Source: Cellvibrionaceae bacterium (lineage in GTDB: Bacteria > Pseudomonadota > Gammaproteobacteria > Pseudomonadales > Cellvibrionaceae). Taken from it: a stretch of DNA of 8,253 nucleotides. The notes beneath the pieces were generated by a model, which had not been told where the DNA came from, searched no databases, and was given only the letters and a program-made list of their open reading frames with translations. The position numbers and the translations under genes are program-made. Numbering within the stretch: the first letter of the stretch is position 1; each line of letters begins with the position of its first letter. The stretch covers positions 1 through 8,253 of the forward strand of contig JALUYN010000569.1 of the NCBI GenBank assembly GCA_027012915.1. The letters run 5' to 3'. Shown in pieces: positions 5,868-8,253 of the stretch.

Positions 5868-6777
5868 GACAAGTAATTTTGGCAATAAGCTGGTGGTCGC
5901 GATTTCGTCTCGGGCGCTGTTTGATCTCGGTGACAGCCACACCGTATTCGAGAGCGATGGGCTGGAAGCCTATTCCCACTATCAAATTGATCACGAAAAC
6001 GACGTGCTCGCACCGGGTGATGCGTTTCCCATGGTCAAAAAGCTCTTGCACATCAATGAGCATTTGGGTGGTGAGCCCCGTGTTGAAGTTATTCTCCTGT
6101 CCCGAAATAGCGCCGACACCGGCCTGCGTGTGTTCAATTCCATAGAGCACTACGGTTTGAATATTTCCCGAGCAGCTTTTTGCGGAGGGGAGAGTCCCTA
6201 TCGCTATGTTGCGCCATTTGGTTGCCACCTGTTTCTCTCTACTGATGCCGCAGATGTCCGCAATGCCCTGGATCATGGTGTCGCTGCCGCAACCCTGATG
6301 GCATCGACGAAAATCAACACAGATAATGATGAGCTGCGTTTTGCTTTTGATGGTGACGCGGTACTGTTCTCCGATGAATCCGAGCGAGTCTACAAGGAGC
6401 AGGGATTGAGCGCCTTTGCCGAGAAAGAAAAGGCCGAGGCCAAAACTCCTATGTCGGGCGGGCCTTTCAAAGACTTTTTGAGAGCGTTGCAAGGCTTGCA
6501 GAAGGAGTTTGAAGGCGAGCTTAGCCCGATTCGCACGGCGCTGGTTACAGCCCGGTCCGCGCCAGCCCATGAGCGTGTTATTCGCACACTCAGAGCGTGG
6601 GATATTCGGATTGATGAATCCCTGTTTCTTGGGGGATTGAGCAAGGGTGAGTTCCTGAAGGCTTATGGGGCCGATGTATTTTTCGACGATCAGCAAACCC
6701 ACTGTGAATCCGCGCGTAATCACGTGGCAACCGGGCATGTGCCTCATGGGGTTGCCAACGAATTGATTAAATCTTGA
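5866..6777 (+). CDS. Cytosolic HAD-type 5'-nucleotidase (PF06189, NT5C1A-like)
   Basis: This 303-residue enzyme of the family that includes animal cytosolic AMP 5'-nucleotidase I hydrolyses nucleoside 5'-monophosphates to nucleosides and phosphate. It has no signal peptide or membrane segment. N-terminal family hallmarks are VVAISSRALFDL (10-21) and PRVEVILLSRNSADTG (71-86). FAFDGDAVLFSDESE (159-173) carries the catalytic DxD pair, D162 and D164. LVTARSAPAHER (226-237) follows. GGLSKGEFL (256-264) supplies the family Lys260, and VFFDDQ (271-276) the metal-site aspartates 274-275. Length and motif order are as expected for an intact enzyme. The start has a strong Shine-Dalgarno AAGGGGG at 5855-5861, only 4 nt from the ATG, and buried in a possible hairpin. 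It is on the phytase strand, 62 bp downstream, and may contribute to phosphate recovery from nucleotides. Preferred nucleotide and Pho control are inferred, not shown. Confidence 0.9.
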   Translation: MTSNFGNKLVVAISSRALFDLGDSHTVFESDGLEAYSHYQIDHENDVLAPGDAFPMVKKLLHINEHLGGEPRVEVILLSRNSADTGLRVFNSIEHYGLNISRAAFCGGESPYRYVAPFGCHLFLSTDAADVRNALDHGVAAATLMASTKINTDNDELRFAFDGDAVLFSDESERVYKEQGLSAFAEKEKAEAKTPMSGGPFKDFLRALQGLQKEFEGELSPIRTALVTARSAPAHERVIRTLRAWDIRIDESLFLGGLSKGEFLKAYGADVFFDDQQTHCESARNHVATGHVPHGVANELIKS

Positions 6778-6797
6778 TTCTTGAAACGGCGTTTAGT

Positions 6798-8253
<1,456 letters not shown>

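Noticed and set aside
5839..6747. Long antisense reading frame of about 300 codons opposite the 5'-nucleotidase gene
   Set aside because: The plus-strand protein has a full set of family motifs and a ribosome binding site. The antisense translation shows no recognisable domain and is explained by codon use on the coding strand.

Overview
The window looks like chromosomal DNA of a Gammaproteobacterium, probably an aquatic one. The right edge carries a cysB orthologue, which is typical of Gamma- and Betaproteobacteria. The centre carries an outer-membrane receptor of the TIGR01782 (Xanthomonas/Caulobacter-type) TonB-dependent class next to a beta-propeller phytase, a pairing known from aquatic proteobacteria. 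A finer taxonomic call (Cellvibrionales- or Alteromonadales-like) would be a guess. No rRNA, tRNA, CRISPR array or mobile element is visible.

Layout from left to right: (1) positions 1-565, minus strand, hold the 5' part of a membrane protein with four hydrophobic segments and the beginning of a GGDEF domain, cut by the window edge. (2) A 375-bp divergent gap (566-940) contains a good PhoB-type direct repeat facing right and a weaker one facing left. (3) A 942-residue TonB-dependent receptor is followed by a rho-independent terminator. (4) Next comes a 655-residue lipoprotein whose C-terminal half is a complete beta-propeller phytase and whose N-terminal half is a degenerate copy of the same propeller. 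(5) A 62-bp gap packed with three palindromes, the last of which folds over the ribosome binding site and start codon of the next gene. (6) A 303-residue cytosolic HAD-type 5'-nucleotidase. (7) Convergent to it on the minus strand, a TauE/SafE-family permease. (8) Divergent from that, the first 175 codons of cysB.

Interpretation: genes 3 and 4 look like a phosphate-starvation unit for organic phosphate. The surface phytase lipoprotein would release phosphate from phytate. The receptor would bind the substrate, a partly dephosphorylated product or a metal chelate and import it with TonB energy. The Pho box with a correctly spaced -10 element upstream of the receptor is the main sequence evidence for this regulation. 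The nucleotidase releases phosphate from nucleoside monophosphates inside the cell and may belong to the same theme, although it has its own candidate promoter. The permease and cysB form a separate sulfur-related pair that shares a symmetric site in their divergent gap.
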